This document shows, one piece after another, positions 42,558 to 51,139 of a stretch of 64,000 bases of DNA (position 1 is its first letter; each line of letters opens with the position of its first letter). The translations under genes and the position numbers were made by a program. This DNA comes from Candidatus Jettenia sp. AMX2 (lineage in GTDB: Bacteria > Planctomycetota > Brocadiia > Brocadiales > Brocadiaceae): NCBI GenBank assembly GCA_030583665.1, contig CP129469.1, forward strand, positions 1,054,001-1,118,000, in the 5' to 3' direction. Under the pieces are notes generated by a model that saw nothing but the letters and a program-made list of their open reading frames with translations, was not told the DNA's origin and did no database searches.

Positions 42558-43039
42558 GACAGGATAACAGGATAAATTTTAAATTTTGTCTGTCATATAT
42601 ATTTTTCTAAGTCCTTGATTTTACGCTTAATTTCAACCTTTCTTTCTCCAAAATTAATAATAAGACCAACCGGTTTTCCAGTAGCAATAAGGTAATTAAC
42701 CAACTGTACCTCATGTGCATTTATAATTTGTTTAACGGACTTTAGTTCTAAAATAACCGTATCGTTAACAATGTATCTGCTATAAATTCTCCTACGATAT
42801 ACTTATCGTAATAAACTGTAATAGGTTTTTGTGATTCTGCATTGAGTCCTGCTTTACGTAATTCCAGAAGCATACACTTCTCATATACACTTTCAAGAAA
42901 AACCAAACCCCATTTTATTATAAACACGATAAGAACAACCAACAATTATTTTTGTTAATTCTTCGTATTCCATGATTATTCTCTAAAATCTATAAGGAAG
43001 AGTTTTTTCATATAATCGAGTTAATCCTGTTATCCTGTC
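42558..43039. repeat. Inverted-repeat-bounded GxxExxY cassette
   Basis: GACAGGATAACAGGAT at 42558-42573 and its exact 16-base inverse at 43024-43039 bound a 482-bp segment with only the broken GxxExxY gene. The right copy touches the last base of the ABC ATPase gene. Confidence 0.7.
42593..42973 (-). pseudogene. GxxExxY protein, two frameshifts
   Basis: Minus-strand ATG at 42971-42973 begins MEYEELTKIIVGCSYRVYNK. An extra T in a T run shifts the frame at GFGF/LESVYEKCMLLELRKAG. A second shift after GEFIAD leads to VNDTVILELKSVKQIINAHE and VNYLIATGKPVGLIINFG before TGA. Rejoined, it is a full family member with its PD-(D/E)XK-like core. The intact relative is at 12717. Bounded by a perfect 16-bp inverted repeat. 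Confidence 0.75.
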
Positions 43040-43719
43040 TAATAGTCAGTAGATGGTAAGTCAATTTTACCATTTTTTAATATTAAAATTTCATCTGCGA
43101 TTTTCTCAAAACGGCTGTCATGGGTAGCGACGAGGATTGTTTTTCCCGAAGCCTTGAGTTCGGTTAAATACTCAAAAATATGTTCTCCTGTTTCTTCGTC
43201 GATATTCGAGGTAGGCTCATCGGCAATAATAATTTCCGGGTTGTTTATCAATGCGCGTGCAATAGCAACCCGCTGCTGCTGGCCCCCGCTGAGTTCTTCC
43301 GGCGTATGATCCAGCCTGTCACCAATGCCTACCTTATCCAGAAGTACCTTTGCCCTTTCGAAACGTTCCTTTGTACCTGTTCCTGCCGGAATAAGGGGAT
43401 AAGAGACATTTTCCCAGCTCATAAGACGCGGGATGAGATGGAAATCCTGAAAGATAAAGCCAATCTTTTCCCGCCGCAACCGGGAAAGGGCAATGTCTGA
43501 AAACGAGGTAATATCTTCTTCATACAGGAATACCTTTCCCTCTGTGGGTCTGTCCAGTGTACCTATGATATTTAGCAGGGTAGTTTTCCCGGAGCCGGAA
43601 GGACCCTTGAATACCGTGAAACTGTTTTTTGGGATTTTTATGCTGATGCCCTGTAGGGCATGTACTTTGTGGCTTACATGACTGCTGTAGTTTTTAATAA
43701 GGTTTTCAGTTCTTATCAT
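43039..43719 (-). CDS. ABC transporter ATP-binding protein (LolD/MacB type)
   Basis: A 226-residue ATPase: Walker A GPSGSGKTT (about 39-47), Q-loop IFQDFHLIPRL, signature LSGGQQQRVAIARAL, Walker B IIIADEPTS and H-loop VATHD. Closest in form to LolD/MacB-type ATPases that pair with FtsX-like permeases, such as the one four bases upstream (43723). This class usually powers mechanotransmission or extraction of lipoproteins or substrates from the membrane rather than bulk transport. Confidence 0.93.
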   Translation of the reverse strand: MIRTENLIKNYSSHVSHKVHALQGISIKIPKNSFTVFKGPSGSGKTTLLNIIGTLDRPTEGKVFLYEEDITSFSDIALSRLRREKIGFIFQDFHLIPRLMSWENVSYPLIPAGTGTKERFERAKVLLDKVGIGDRLDHTPEELSGGQQQRVAIARALINNPEIIIADEPTSNIDEETGEHIFEYLTELKASGKTILVATHDSRFEKIADEILILKNGKIDLPSTDY

Positions 43720-43722
43720 GTT

Positions 43723-44874
43723 CTATTTCATTGACACAACAGGTGATTCAACGGATGCCTTCCAGGAAGAATAAATACTGCCCACCATGGTTAATAAAAA
43801 GGCAAGAAAGAAACCAAGCAGGCATGGTAAAGGGAGAAACCTTGCAGGCAAGGTGAATTGAGGCAGCACAGGCATTTCTGCAATAAAAAACTGTGCAATA
43901 AATGCACCATGGAAAATTCTTACCCATAGAATGGACAATACAATAGCGGTCGATGCTCCCAGCATACTAATAAGCAATTGTTCAAGGGAGACCAGTTCCA
44001 AAACCTCCAGCGTATTCCATCCCGTGGCCTTCATAATACCAATTTCCCTTTTTCTCTCCGACAGTCCGAAACCCGAGGCAACCAGGATAGCAGGTATCCC
44101 CAATCCAAAGGCCGCCGTATATAATACGGTAAAAATGCCCTCCTTCAGCATAAACCCCTTTTTGAAATAGAGACTTATCATCTGCTTGTCCTGTAACCGG
44201 TAAGGTTCCTTTTGATATATGTCGTATAAATCGGCTGCTATTTCTGAGTTATGTCCCGGCAGGCTGTAAATCTGTATATCCGTAGCAACGCCTGGCCTGC
44301 CGAACAATTCCCCTGCATCCAGAAAGGACATAAGGATGAGTGAGGTACCCCAGATACTTGCGTCGGAAGAAAAAATTCCCACGACAGTAAACGTCTTACG
44401 CTGTTGTCCGCGCATGCTAAACTGATCGCCTGGCTGTAATCTGAAGTGCCTTGCCAGTTCACTGCCCACAACCACCTCACCGGCATGTGCGAATACCCTG
44501 CCGGAAATACAGGAAACAGACTTTGGGATGTCTTCTTTGTTAATACCAACAATTACCGCAAGTTTGTTTTGTAAAAACCCCCTGCCGATAATGCGTGGTA
44601 TTGCCTTTGTTACCCCGAAGATATTTTTTATCTCATCCAGATGAGTGAGGGGTATCGCTGCGTTTCTGCCAAATTCGTCAAGGGTAAGATAAAGATCAGC
44701 CCCTTCTTTTACAGAAATCAGCGACTGTTCCCTTATGCCTTCCGAGATGGCAACGGCTGCTATGAAAGGTGACAGAATAGCGATAATGCAGAGACTGACA
44801 ACAATAGTCTTTGTCTTATGACGCAATAGATTTTCTGTTGCCAGGAAAAATAAATTCATGTGTTTATTTATCAT
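43723..44874 (-). CDS. FtsX/MacB-like ABC permease
   Basis: A 383-residue permease: one N-terminal membrane helix (IVVSLCIIAILSPFIAAVAI), a ~230-residue periplasmic domain (MacB_PCD-like), then three C-terminal helices with the ERKREIGIMKATGW coupling motif. The layout is that of FtsX/MacB/LolC proteins. It overlaps the Cys-rich exported protein gene (11 bases) and is followed by its ATPase, so it forms one operon. The substrate may involve the Cys-rich protein. Confidence 0.9.
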   Translation of the reverse strand: MINKHMNLFFLATENLLRHKTKTIVVSLCIIAILSPFIAAVAISEGIREQSLISVKEGADLYLTLDEFGRNAAIPLTHLDEIKNIFGVTKAIPRIIGRGFLQNKLAVIVGINKEDIPKSVSCISGRVFAHAGEVVVGSELARHFRLQPGDQFSMRGQQRKTFTVVGIFSSDASIWGTSLILMSFLDAGELFGRPGVATDIQIYSLPGHNSEIAADLYDIYQKEPYRLQDKQMISLYFKKGFMLKEGIFTVLYTAAFGLGIPAILVASGFGLSERKREIGIMKATGWNTLEVLELVSLEQLLISMLGASTAIVLSILWVRIFHGAFIAQFFIAEMPVLPQFTLPARFLPLPCLLGFFLAFLLTMVGSIYSSWKASVESPVVSMK

Positions 44875-45205
44875 TTTTCACAATCTCAATAATTGCACCC
44901 ATTTCCATATTGCCTGCTGTATAAGAGACAGATCCCGTATGGTCCGGACAATAACAGAAACCTCCGGGGACAGGCCATTCAATGCAGGTACACCACGGAT
45001 CGATCCTTGGATCGAAGTTGATATAACACCATGCGGGTTTTGTCGTAGCTCCCATACCCAGTCCATGTACGATTTGCTGAAAATTCAGTGTACTGTTAAG
45101 ACGCGTTTTTTCCCCCGTATTTAAAGACTCGGCAGACAGACAGACAAATACTGTCAAAGCCAGACACAGGAGAACACCTAAAAACAGCAGGGAGCTATTT
45201 TTCAT
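44864..45205 (-). CDS. Exported Cys-rich small protein
   Basis: A 113-residue protein with a signal peptide or anchor (LLFLGVLLCLALTVFVCLSA, residues 6-25) and a mature part with five cysteines in 27 residues: Cys60, a CxC at 72-74 (WCTCIEW) and a CxC at 84-86 (FCYCPD). The pattern suggests metal binding or disulfides in the periplasm. Start overlaps the CBS gene by four bases (ATGA), and its end overlaps the permease gene. No family recognised. It is probably the functional partner of the ABC system. Confidence 0.65.
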   Translation of the reverse strand: MKNSSLLFLGVLLCLALTVFVCLSAESLNTGEKTRLNSTLNFQQIVHGLGMGATTKPAWCYINFDPRIDPWCTCIEWPVPGGFCYCPDHTGSVSYTAGNMEMGAIIEIVKNDK

Positions 45206-45708
45206 TTTGGACCATATATTTTATCAAGGGTAGTACGTAACGAATGAATAGATTTTTCTACGGTTTCCAATCCTTTCCGCAAATCCAGGATTGCATCTTC
45301 ATTAAGAAGGCCAACGCTGCCATAGCCTAATGTGCTTATGACATGAAGGATGTCAAGCACGCTTACAATGCCAATAACCTGTTTACCTTCCTGGATAATA
45401 ATTCTGTGGATCTTTTCCTGATACATTTTTTTTGTGAGGTAATCCAGGGTATCATTGGCTTCTGCCGTAAAGACATCAGTTGTCATAATATCTTGTGTTA
45501 TTATTTCTTCAGACCCTTTTTCGATGTGTTTAAGAATATCAGTTTTTGAGACAACCCCAATGAGATTTTCTTCTTTGTTTATAACTGGCACTCCATCTAT
45601 TTGATTTTCTATAAAGATTTTTATCAGATCCCGGACGGGTGTTTCTGGATAGACACACACAACCTTTTTTGTCATTAAGTCCTTTGCGACAAGTTTGTAA
45701 GCAGCCAT
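45202..45708 (-). CDS. Two-CBS-domain protein
   Basis: A 168-residue protein with paired CBS domains: KDLMTKKVVCVYPETPVRDL through IIGVVSKTDIL-type end, then QDIMTTDVFTAEANDTLDYL through VIGIVSVLDIL. The C-terminal 35 residues are a helix (LDLRKGLETVEKSIHSLRTT). CBS pairs bind adenine nucleotides and regulate partners. First gene of a minus-strand operon that continues with the Cys-rich protein and the ABC transporter. AGGAGC precedes ATG. Confidence 0.88.
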   Translation of the reverse strand: MAAYKLVAKDLMTKKVVCVYPETPVRDLIKIFIENQIDGVPVINKEENLIGVVSKTDILKHIEKGSEEIITQDIMTTDVFTAEANDTLDYLTKKMYQEKIHRIIIQEGKQVIGIVSVLDILHVISTLGYGSVGLLNEDAILDLRKGLETVEKSIHSLRTTLDKIYGPK

Positions 45709-45813
45709 AACAGCTCCTTCTTTATATAAGATTGTTCCTGGTTATATACCCTATGCATAAAATTATGTTACCTGTTGCAACGACTTTTTAGATACAAGCT
45801 TTACAAACGCAAT

Positions 45814-46692
45814 TTAATAGTTATTATCACCTTTCTTACATAGTCTTTGCAACAGGAGATAGGTATTCTTAAAAAATATTTTTTCATCGGGATACTTTGC
45901 GAGATAATCATTCAGGTAGTGGAACGCATCCCTGTAGTTCTTCCTGGCAAGGTAATTGTCAAGGAGGAGGATTACCGGCCGGCGGTCGTGGGGACTGAAG
46001 AGTAACGCCTGCCGGCAGTATTGTATTGATTCTTCGTATTTCATATGACTGTTTGCATTACGGGCCTTATATACAAATATCTCTGAAATAAGTTCTGTAT
46101 CATCCATGATTTTCTTCAGTGGGTGGTCTCTGTCAGCCCTTTTTACAATGCCGTCGCTATGGGTGTGTTCAAAATAGTGCCTTTCCCCGTTGACTTCCAA
46201 CATCGAATAAATATGGCCGGGGACAAGGATATTTTTAACATCGATACCAAAATGCCGGCATATAATGGTAAACTGAATTGCATAAGAGAGACAATTTCCG
46301 GTTTTGAGGTTAAGGGTTTTTCTGAAATCGTAACTATCTTCATATATCCCTTCGTTGGTATTTTTCTGGAGCCAGTCAAAGAGTATTTTTGATCTGGTTA
46401 AGGGATCATCCGTTACACTAACAACCGTTTCGTTTCCAATCCGGAAGATGAGATGGTCAATTTTTGCCAGATATCTTTGCATTTTTTTGTGAGTATTTAC
46501 TCCGGAAGCAATAAGGCATGCCTGTTCAAATGGCATATCGAGCCGGCCGTCTTTTATATCCTCTGTAAGGTTTCTTTTCAGGCTATTTAAATATCCCTTG
46601 TTATTCAAACCGGTGTCTTTTACAGAATTACAACCTGCGATTATTGTTAACGATATGAGAAATACTTTTTTTATAGACGGAAGGAATTTCAT
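45814..46692 (-). CDS. Lipoprotein with transglutaminase-like and TPR-like domains
   Basis: A 292-residue lipoprotein: signal and lipobox IIAGC with the lipidated Cys21. A transglutaminase-like core has Cys134 (GNCLSYAIQFTIICRHFGID), His160 (VPGHIYSML) and a later acidic/His region (YFEHTHSDG). The last 90 residues are TPR-like helices (YEESIQYCRQALLFSPHDRR, then YRDAFHYLNDYLAKYPDEK). SirB1-type proteins have the same order. Its target is unknown. Four bases separate it from the response regulator, so they are co-transcribed. Confidence 0.8.
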   Translation of the reverse strand: MKFLPSIKKVFLISLTIIAGCNSVKDTGLNNKGYLNSLKRNLTEDIKDGRLDMPFEQACLIASGVNTHKKMQRYLAKIDHLIFRIGNETVVSVTDDPLTRSKILFDWLQKNTNEGIYEDSYDFRKTLNLKTGNCLSYAIQFTIICRHFGIDVKNILVPGHIYSMLEVNGERHYFEHTHSDGIVKRADRDHPLKKIMDDTELISEIFVYKARNANSHMKYEESIQYCRQALLFSPHDRRPVILLLDNYLARKNYRDAFHYLNDYLAKYPDEKIFFKNTYLLLQRLCKKGDNNY

Positions 46693-46695
46693 CAG

Positions 46696-47061
46696 CTATT
46701 CTAACTTTGACCGGATCTCCGTAAGCAATTTTTCCTGTGTAAATGGTTTTTCCAGGAAGGTTAAATGAGGGTCCAGTTCGAATATTTCCTTAAAGGAACG
46801 CGGTGAAAAACTGCTTGCAATAATAACGGGAATATGAGCAAACACCGGATTCGATTTTAATTGCTGAAGAAATATATCTCCCGCCAACTGATCAAGCAGC
46901 AGATCAAGGATAATAAGGTCCGGTTTTTCTTTTTTTGTTTTTTCAAATGCTTCTTCACCATTCATGGCACGAATAAGAGTGTAGCCAGTGTCTTCAAGCA
47001 TGATAGTGTAGAAGAGAAAAAATTCCTCTTCGTCTTCAACGATTAGTATTTTCTTAGCCAA
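46696..47061 (-). CDS. Response regulator receiver domain protein
   Basis: A 121-residue single receiver domain: acidic pocket VEDEEE near the N-terminus, phosphoacceptor Asp in LIILDLLLDQLAG, Thr/Ser position IIASSFSP, and Lys in LEKPFTQ. No output domain, so it acts as a phosphorelay or partner-binding protein. I chose the TTG at 47061 (LAKKILIVEDEE) because AGGAAA lies eight bases upstream; a GTG at 47106 would add 15 residues with no conserved match. Divergent from the treZ operon. Confidence 0.85.
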   Translation of the reverse strand: MAKKILIVEDEEEFFLFYTIMLEDTGYTLIRAMNGEEAFEKTKKEKPDLIILDLLLDQLAGDIFLQQLKSNPVFAHIPVIIASSFSPRSFKEIFELDPHLTFLEKPFTQEKLLTEIRSKLE

Positions 47062-47188
47062 AACGGGATTTCCTGTTATAATGCCAGGTGATAGAATTTT
47101 CTGCACTGTAACAATATTTTGATACTTTTCTGAAAAAAAACAAGGATAAAATGTTTGATGGCCACATTACCGGAAAGGTTGAACGATA

Positions 47189-49015
47189 ATGAGAGTAGGA
47201 GTAAATAAGTTAGGACATAAAAGTTATGAATTTGTTGTTTGGGCTCCTTTTCTGCAGGCGGTATCATTAAAAATCGTTTCTCCCTGTCAGAAAATTATTC
47301 CCATGGAAAGGGACAGGAAAGGATATTGGAAAACAAACCTTAACGATGCACCGGAAAATATTTATTATTATTACCGGCTTAATGATGAAACGGACAGGCC
47401 TGATCCTGCCTCTCATTATCAGTGCAGGGATGTACACGGGCCCTCACAGGTTATTGATCATACATTTCATTGGCAGGATGCCGGATGGAAAGGCATTCCC
47501 CTTGCTGAGATGATACTGTACGAGCTTCATGTAGGGACATTCACCCCTGAAGGGACTTTTGATGCAGTGATCAGCCGTCTTGATGAATTAAAGGATGTAG
47601 GGATAAATGCTGTAGAAATAATGCCAATTGCCCAATTCCCCGGAGAGAGAAACTGGGGCTATGATGGTGTTTATCCCTATGCGGTACAAAACTCTTACGG
47701 AGGTCCTGAAGGTTTCAGACGCCTTGTAAATGAATGTCATAAGCGGGGGATGTCGGTGGTACTTGATGTTGTTTATAATCACCTGGGACCTGAAGGTAAT
47801 TATCTGAGAGAATTCGGCCCTTATTTTACGGATAAATATAAAACACCCTGGGGTGAAGCCATAAATTTTGATGACAAATACTCAAATGAGGTAAGAAATT
47901 ATTTTATAGAAAATGCACTCTACTGGTTCAGGCACTATCATGTTGATGCATTGCGGCTTGATGCAATACATGCCATTTTTGACATGGAAGCGAAACATTT
48001 TCTCTGTGAACTTTCAGAAAGGGTTGAAGAATTTTCGGAATGCGAGAGGAGGAAATATTACCTTATTGCTGAAAGTGACCTTAACGACTCCCGTGTAGTA
48101 AGGCGAAGGGAATCCGGAGGACATGGCATTGAGGGTGTCTGGTGTGACGATTTTCACCATACGCTCCACGCCCTGCTTACGGGTGAAAATACCGGATATT
48201 ACATTGATTTCGGGAAAATAGCACAGCTTGTGAAGTCTGTTCAGGAGGGGTTTGTTTATTCGGGAGAATATTCGGAGTACCGGAAAAGGAATCACGGCAA
48301 CTCCTCAAAAGAGATATCAGGCGGAAAGATGGTTGTGTTTTCCCAGAACCATGATCAGGTTGGCAACAGGATGTTTGGAGAGAGGCTTAGTACGCTTGTA
48401 TCGTATGAGGCACTGAAACTTGTTGCGGGAACGGTTCTCCTTTCTCCCTACATTCCCCTGTTGTTCATGGGTGAAGAATACGGGGATGATTCGCCATTTC
48501 TCTATTTTGTAAGCCATTGTGATACTGCACTTGTCGCGGCAGTGAGGCAGGGGAGAAAGAAAGAGTTCAGTGGTTTTTTATGGAAAGCAGATCCCCCTGA
48601 TCCGCAAAGCATACAGACGTTTCTTTCTTCAAAAATACAGTGGGAAAAAAGAGGGGAGGGGAATAACCGTGTATTGTTGAACTTCTATAAACATCTTATA
48701 CGATTGAGGAGGACGATTCCGGCGCTCTCGTATCCTGATAAAAAAAGCCTTCATGCTGACTGTTTTGAAGGGGAAAAAATTATGCTTGTTCAAAGATGGA
48801 AAGATTCCAGTCATATATTGCTTCTGCTTAATTTTAACACCAATGATGTTACATTTACGCCTGTATTGCCGGAAGGAATCTTTACCAGGATACTGGATTC
48901 TTCTGAAAAGACATGGAACGGTCCCGGCACGTTTCCTGAGAATGACCTTCATTCCGGAAATGAGATTTCAGTGAAGGGGCACAGCCTTGTCCTTTATGAG
49001 AAGAAAAAGTCTTGA
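47189..49015 (+). CDS. treZ: Malto-oligosyltrehalose trehalohydrolase
   Basis: A 608-residue GH13 enzyme releasing trehalose from maltooligosyltrehalose (EC 3.2.1.141). N-terminal E-set domain (YEFVVWAPFLQAVSLKI) then the barrel: VDALRLDAIHAI (nucleophile Asp), IAESDLNDSRVV (Glu), FSQNHDQVGNR (Asp). The YELHVGTFTPEGTFDAVISR segment is typical of TreZ. Partner of treY at the other end of the operon. GGAAAGG precedes the ATG. First gene of the operon. Confidence 0.92.
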   Translation: MRVGVNKLGHKSYEFVVWAPFLQAVSLKIVSPCQKIIPMERDRKGYWKTNLNDAPENIYYYYRLNDETDRPDPASHYQCRDVHGPSQVIDHTFHWQDAGWKGIPLAEMILYELHVGTFTPEGTFDAVISRLDELKDVGINAVEIMPIAQFPGERNWGYDGVYPYAVQNSYGGPEGFRRLVNECHKRGMSVVLDVVYNHLGPEGNYLREFGPYFTDKYKTPWGEAINFDDKYSNEVRNYFIENALYWFRHYHVDALRLDAIHAIFDMEAKHFLCELSERVEEFSECERRKYYLIAESDLNDSRVVRRRESGGHGIEGVWCDDFHHTLHALLTGENTGYYIDFGKIAQLVKSVQEGFVYSGEYSEYRKRNHGNSSKEISGGKMVVFSQNHDQVGNRMFGERLSTLVSYEALKLVAGTVLLSPYIPLLFMGEEYGDDSPFLYFVSHCDTALVAAVRQGRKKEFSGFLWKADPPDPQSIQTFLSSKIQWEKRGEGNNRVLLNFYKHLIRLRRTIPALSYPDKKSLHADCFEGEKIMLVQRWKDSSHILLLLNFNTNDVTFTPVLPEGIFTRILDSSEKTWNGPGTFPENDLHSGNEISVKGHSLVLYEKKKS

Positions 49016-49069
49016 AATTGAAAGATTTTGCATTACCATGTTCATTCATGTTTAAACGGATAGGTTAGA

Positions 49070-51055
49070 ATGCAGATGAATGGAAAAAAAAGGGTTGTTG
49101 TTCAGGACATAAAACCTGAAATAAATGCCGGCCGTTTCCCTGTGAAAAGAGTCGTTGGGGAAAAAGTAGCCATTACGGCGGATGTCTTCACTGACGGACA
49201 CGATGCCGTTTGGGCTGTTGTACTGTATCAAGGTCCCGGGGATGCTACATGGAAAGAGGTTTCCATGCAGCATGTGGGAAACGACTTGTGGAAAGGGGAA
49301 TTTACGGTTGAAGAAGCAGGGGTTTATTCTTATACCATCGAAGGTGGTATTGATTATTACAAGAGCTGGCAGAATAGTCTGGAAAAGAAGTTTCGTGCAA
49401 ATCAGAATATAGCAACCGACATTCTTGTGGGAATCCGCTATATAGAAAAACTATCCCGGAGGGCACCGAAGTATGACAAAGAAGAACTTCTGGGGTTGTG
49501 CAGGGTCTTAAAAACAGAAGAGGGCCGTGAAAAGGCTATCGCTGAGGCATTTAAAAAAGAGAATACGGAACTGATCCATAAATACAGGGACAGAAGTTTC
49601 AGCACAATCTATGAAAGGACGCTTATGGTTGTCGTCGATAGGCCAAAGGCCCTTTTTAGTACCTGGTATGAGCGCTTTCCAAGGTCTTGCTCTTCTGAAC
49701 CGGGAAGACCCGGTACTCTCAAGGACTGTGAATCGATTCTTCCGGAAATAGCAAGAATGGGCTTTGATGTCTTTTATCTTCCACCGGTTCATCCTATAGG
49801 AAAGACGAATCGTAAGGGTAAAAATAATTCAATAGTTGTTTGTGCCGACGATGCAGGATGTCCCTGGGCCATTGGGTCTGAAGAGGGCGGCCATACCTCT
49901 GTGCATCCACAGTTGGGAACCCTGGAGGACTTTGAGAGCCTGGTTACGAAAGCCAGGGATCATGGCATAGAGATTGCTCTCGATCTGGCATTTCAATGTT
50001 CACCCGATCATCCATATGTTAAGGAACACCCCGAATGGTTTCAGTGGCGGCCCGATGGCTCGGTACAATATGCTGAAAATCCTCCCAAAAAATATGAGGA
50101 TGTATTGCCCTTGAATTTTGAGACAGAACATTGGTTTCAGTTGTGGGAGGAGTTAAAGGGCGTTGTTATTTTCTGGATTGAGAAAGGCGTTCGTATATTC
50201 AGGGTGGATAATCCACATACGAAGCCATTCCCTTTTTGGGAATGGCTGATAACGGAAATAAAAAAAACCTATCCGGATACCATCTTCCTTTCGGAGGCCT
50301 TTACAAGGCCAAAGGTTATGTATTACCTTGCCAAACTTGGATTTACCCAATCATATACTTATTTCACCTGGAGAAACACCAAAAAAGAGATCATGGCGTA
50401 TCTTACCGAACTTACCGGAACAGAGGTAAGGGAGTACTTCAGGCCCATTTTCTGGCCTAATACACCCGATATCCTTCCGGAGCATCTGCAATACGGAGGA
50501 ACACCGGCTTTTAAGATGAGGCTTGTCCTTGCTGCAACCCTCTCATCAAGTTATGGCATATTTGGCCCTGCATTTGAACTTTGCGTAGGCGGTGCCATTC
50601 CCGGGAAAGAAGAATACCTTGATTCGGAAAAATATGAGATAAAATACTGGCATTGGGATAAGCCCGGCAATCTCAAGGATTTTATTGCAAGGATTAACCG
50701 GATAAGAAAAGAGAACCCTGCCCTTCAAACCACGGGAAATTTGGAATTTTCTGAGATAGATAATGATTATCTGCTTGCTTACCGGAAGACAACGGAGGAC
50801 CTCTCCAATATACTGTTCATTGTTGTAAATCTTGATCCGTATCATGTCCAATCCGGATTTGTAAAGGTTCCTGTAGAGAAACTGGGGATAGATAAAGGAC
50901 AGCCGTATCTTGCCCACGATCTATTAAGTGATGATAAATATATCTGGCAGGGTGAAGATAATTATGTAGAACTCAACCCCAGCGTACTTCCTGCACATAT
51001 TTTCAGAATAAGGAAGCGGTTGAGAAGGGAAACTGATTTTGATTATTTTATGTAA
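49070..51055 (+). CDS. glgE: Alpha-1,4-glucan:maltose-1-phosphate maltosyltransferase
   Basis: A 661-residue GH13_3 enzyme that extends alpha-1,4-glucan with maltose units from maltose 1-phosphate (EC 2.4.99.16). Family markers: WYERFPRSCSSEPGRPGTLK, PPVHPIGKTNRKGKNN, IFRVDNPHTKPFPFW (catalytic Asp), FLSEAFTRPKVMYYLAKLGF (catalytic Glu), and SSYGIFGPAFEL. Length is normal. Next to the TreS-maltokinase gene that supplies its donor, as in the classic GlgE pathway. Confidence 0.94.
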   Translation: MQMNGKKRVVVQDIKPEINAGRFPVKRVVGEKVAITADVFTDGHDAVWAVVLYQGPGDATWKEVSMQHVGNDLWKGEFTVEEAGVYSYTIEGGIDYYKSWQNSLEKKFRANQNIATDILVGIRYIEKLSRRAPKYDKEELLGLCRVLKTEEGREKAIAEAFKKENTELIHKYRDRSFSTIYERTLMVVVDRPKALFSTWYERFPRSCSSEPGRPGTLKDCESILPEIARMGFDVFYLPPVHPIGKTNRKGKNNSIVVCADDAGCPWAIGSEEGGHTSVHPQLGTLEDFESLVTKARDHGIEIALDLAFQCSPDHPYVKEHPEWFQWRPDGSVQYAENPPKKYEDVLPLNFETEHWFQLWEELKGVVIFWIEKGVRIFRVDNPHTKPFPFWEWLITEIKKTYPDTIFLSEAFTRPKVMYYLAKLGFTQSYTYFTWRNTKKEIMAYLTELTGTEVREYFRPIFWPNTPDILPEHLQYGGTPAFKMRLVLAATLSSSYGIFGPAFELCVGGAIPGKEEYLDSEKYEIKYWHWDKPGNLKDFIARINRIRKENPALQTTGNLEFSEIDNDYLLAYRKTTEDLSNILFIVVNLDPYHVQSGFVKVPVEKLGIDKGQPYLAHDLLSDDKYIWQGEDNYVELNPSVLPAHIFRIRKRLRRETDFDYFM

Positions 51056-51139
51056 TATATGAGTAATGCATGACATATTGCCGCAGGATTAAGGTTAAAA
51101 ACAGTGATGTCTAAGACAAAATTTATTTAAGGAGAAAAC

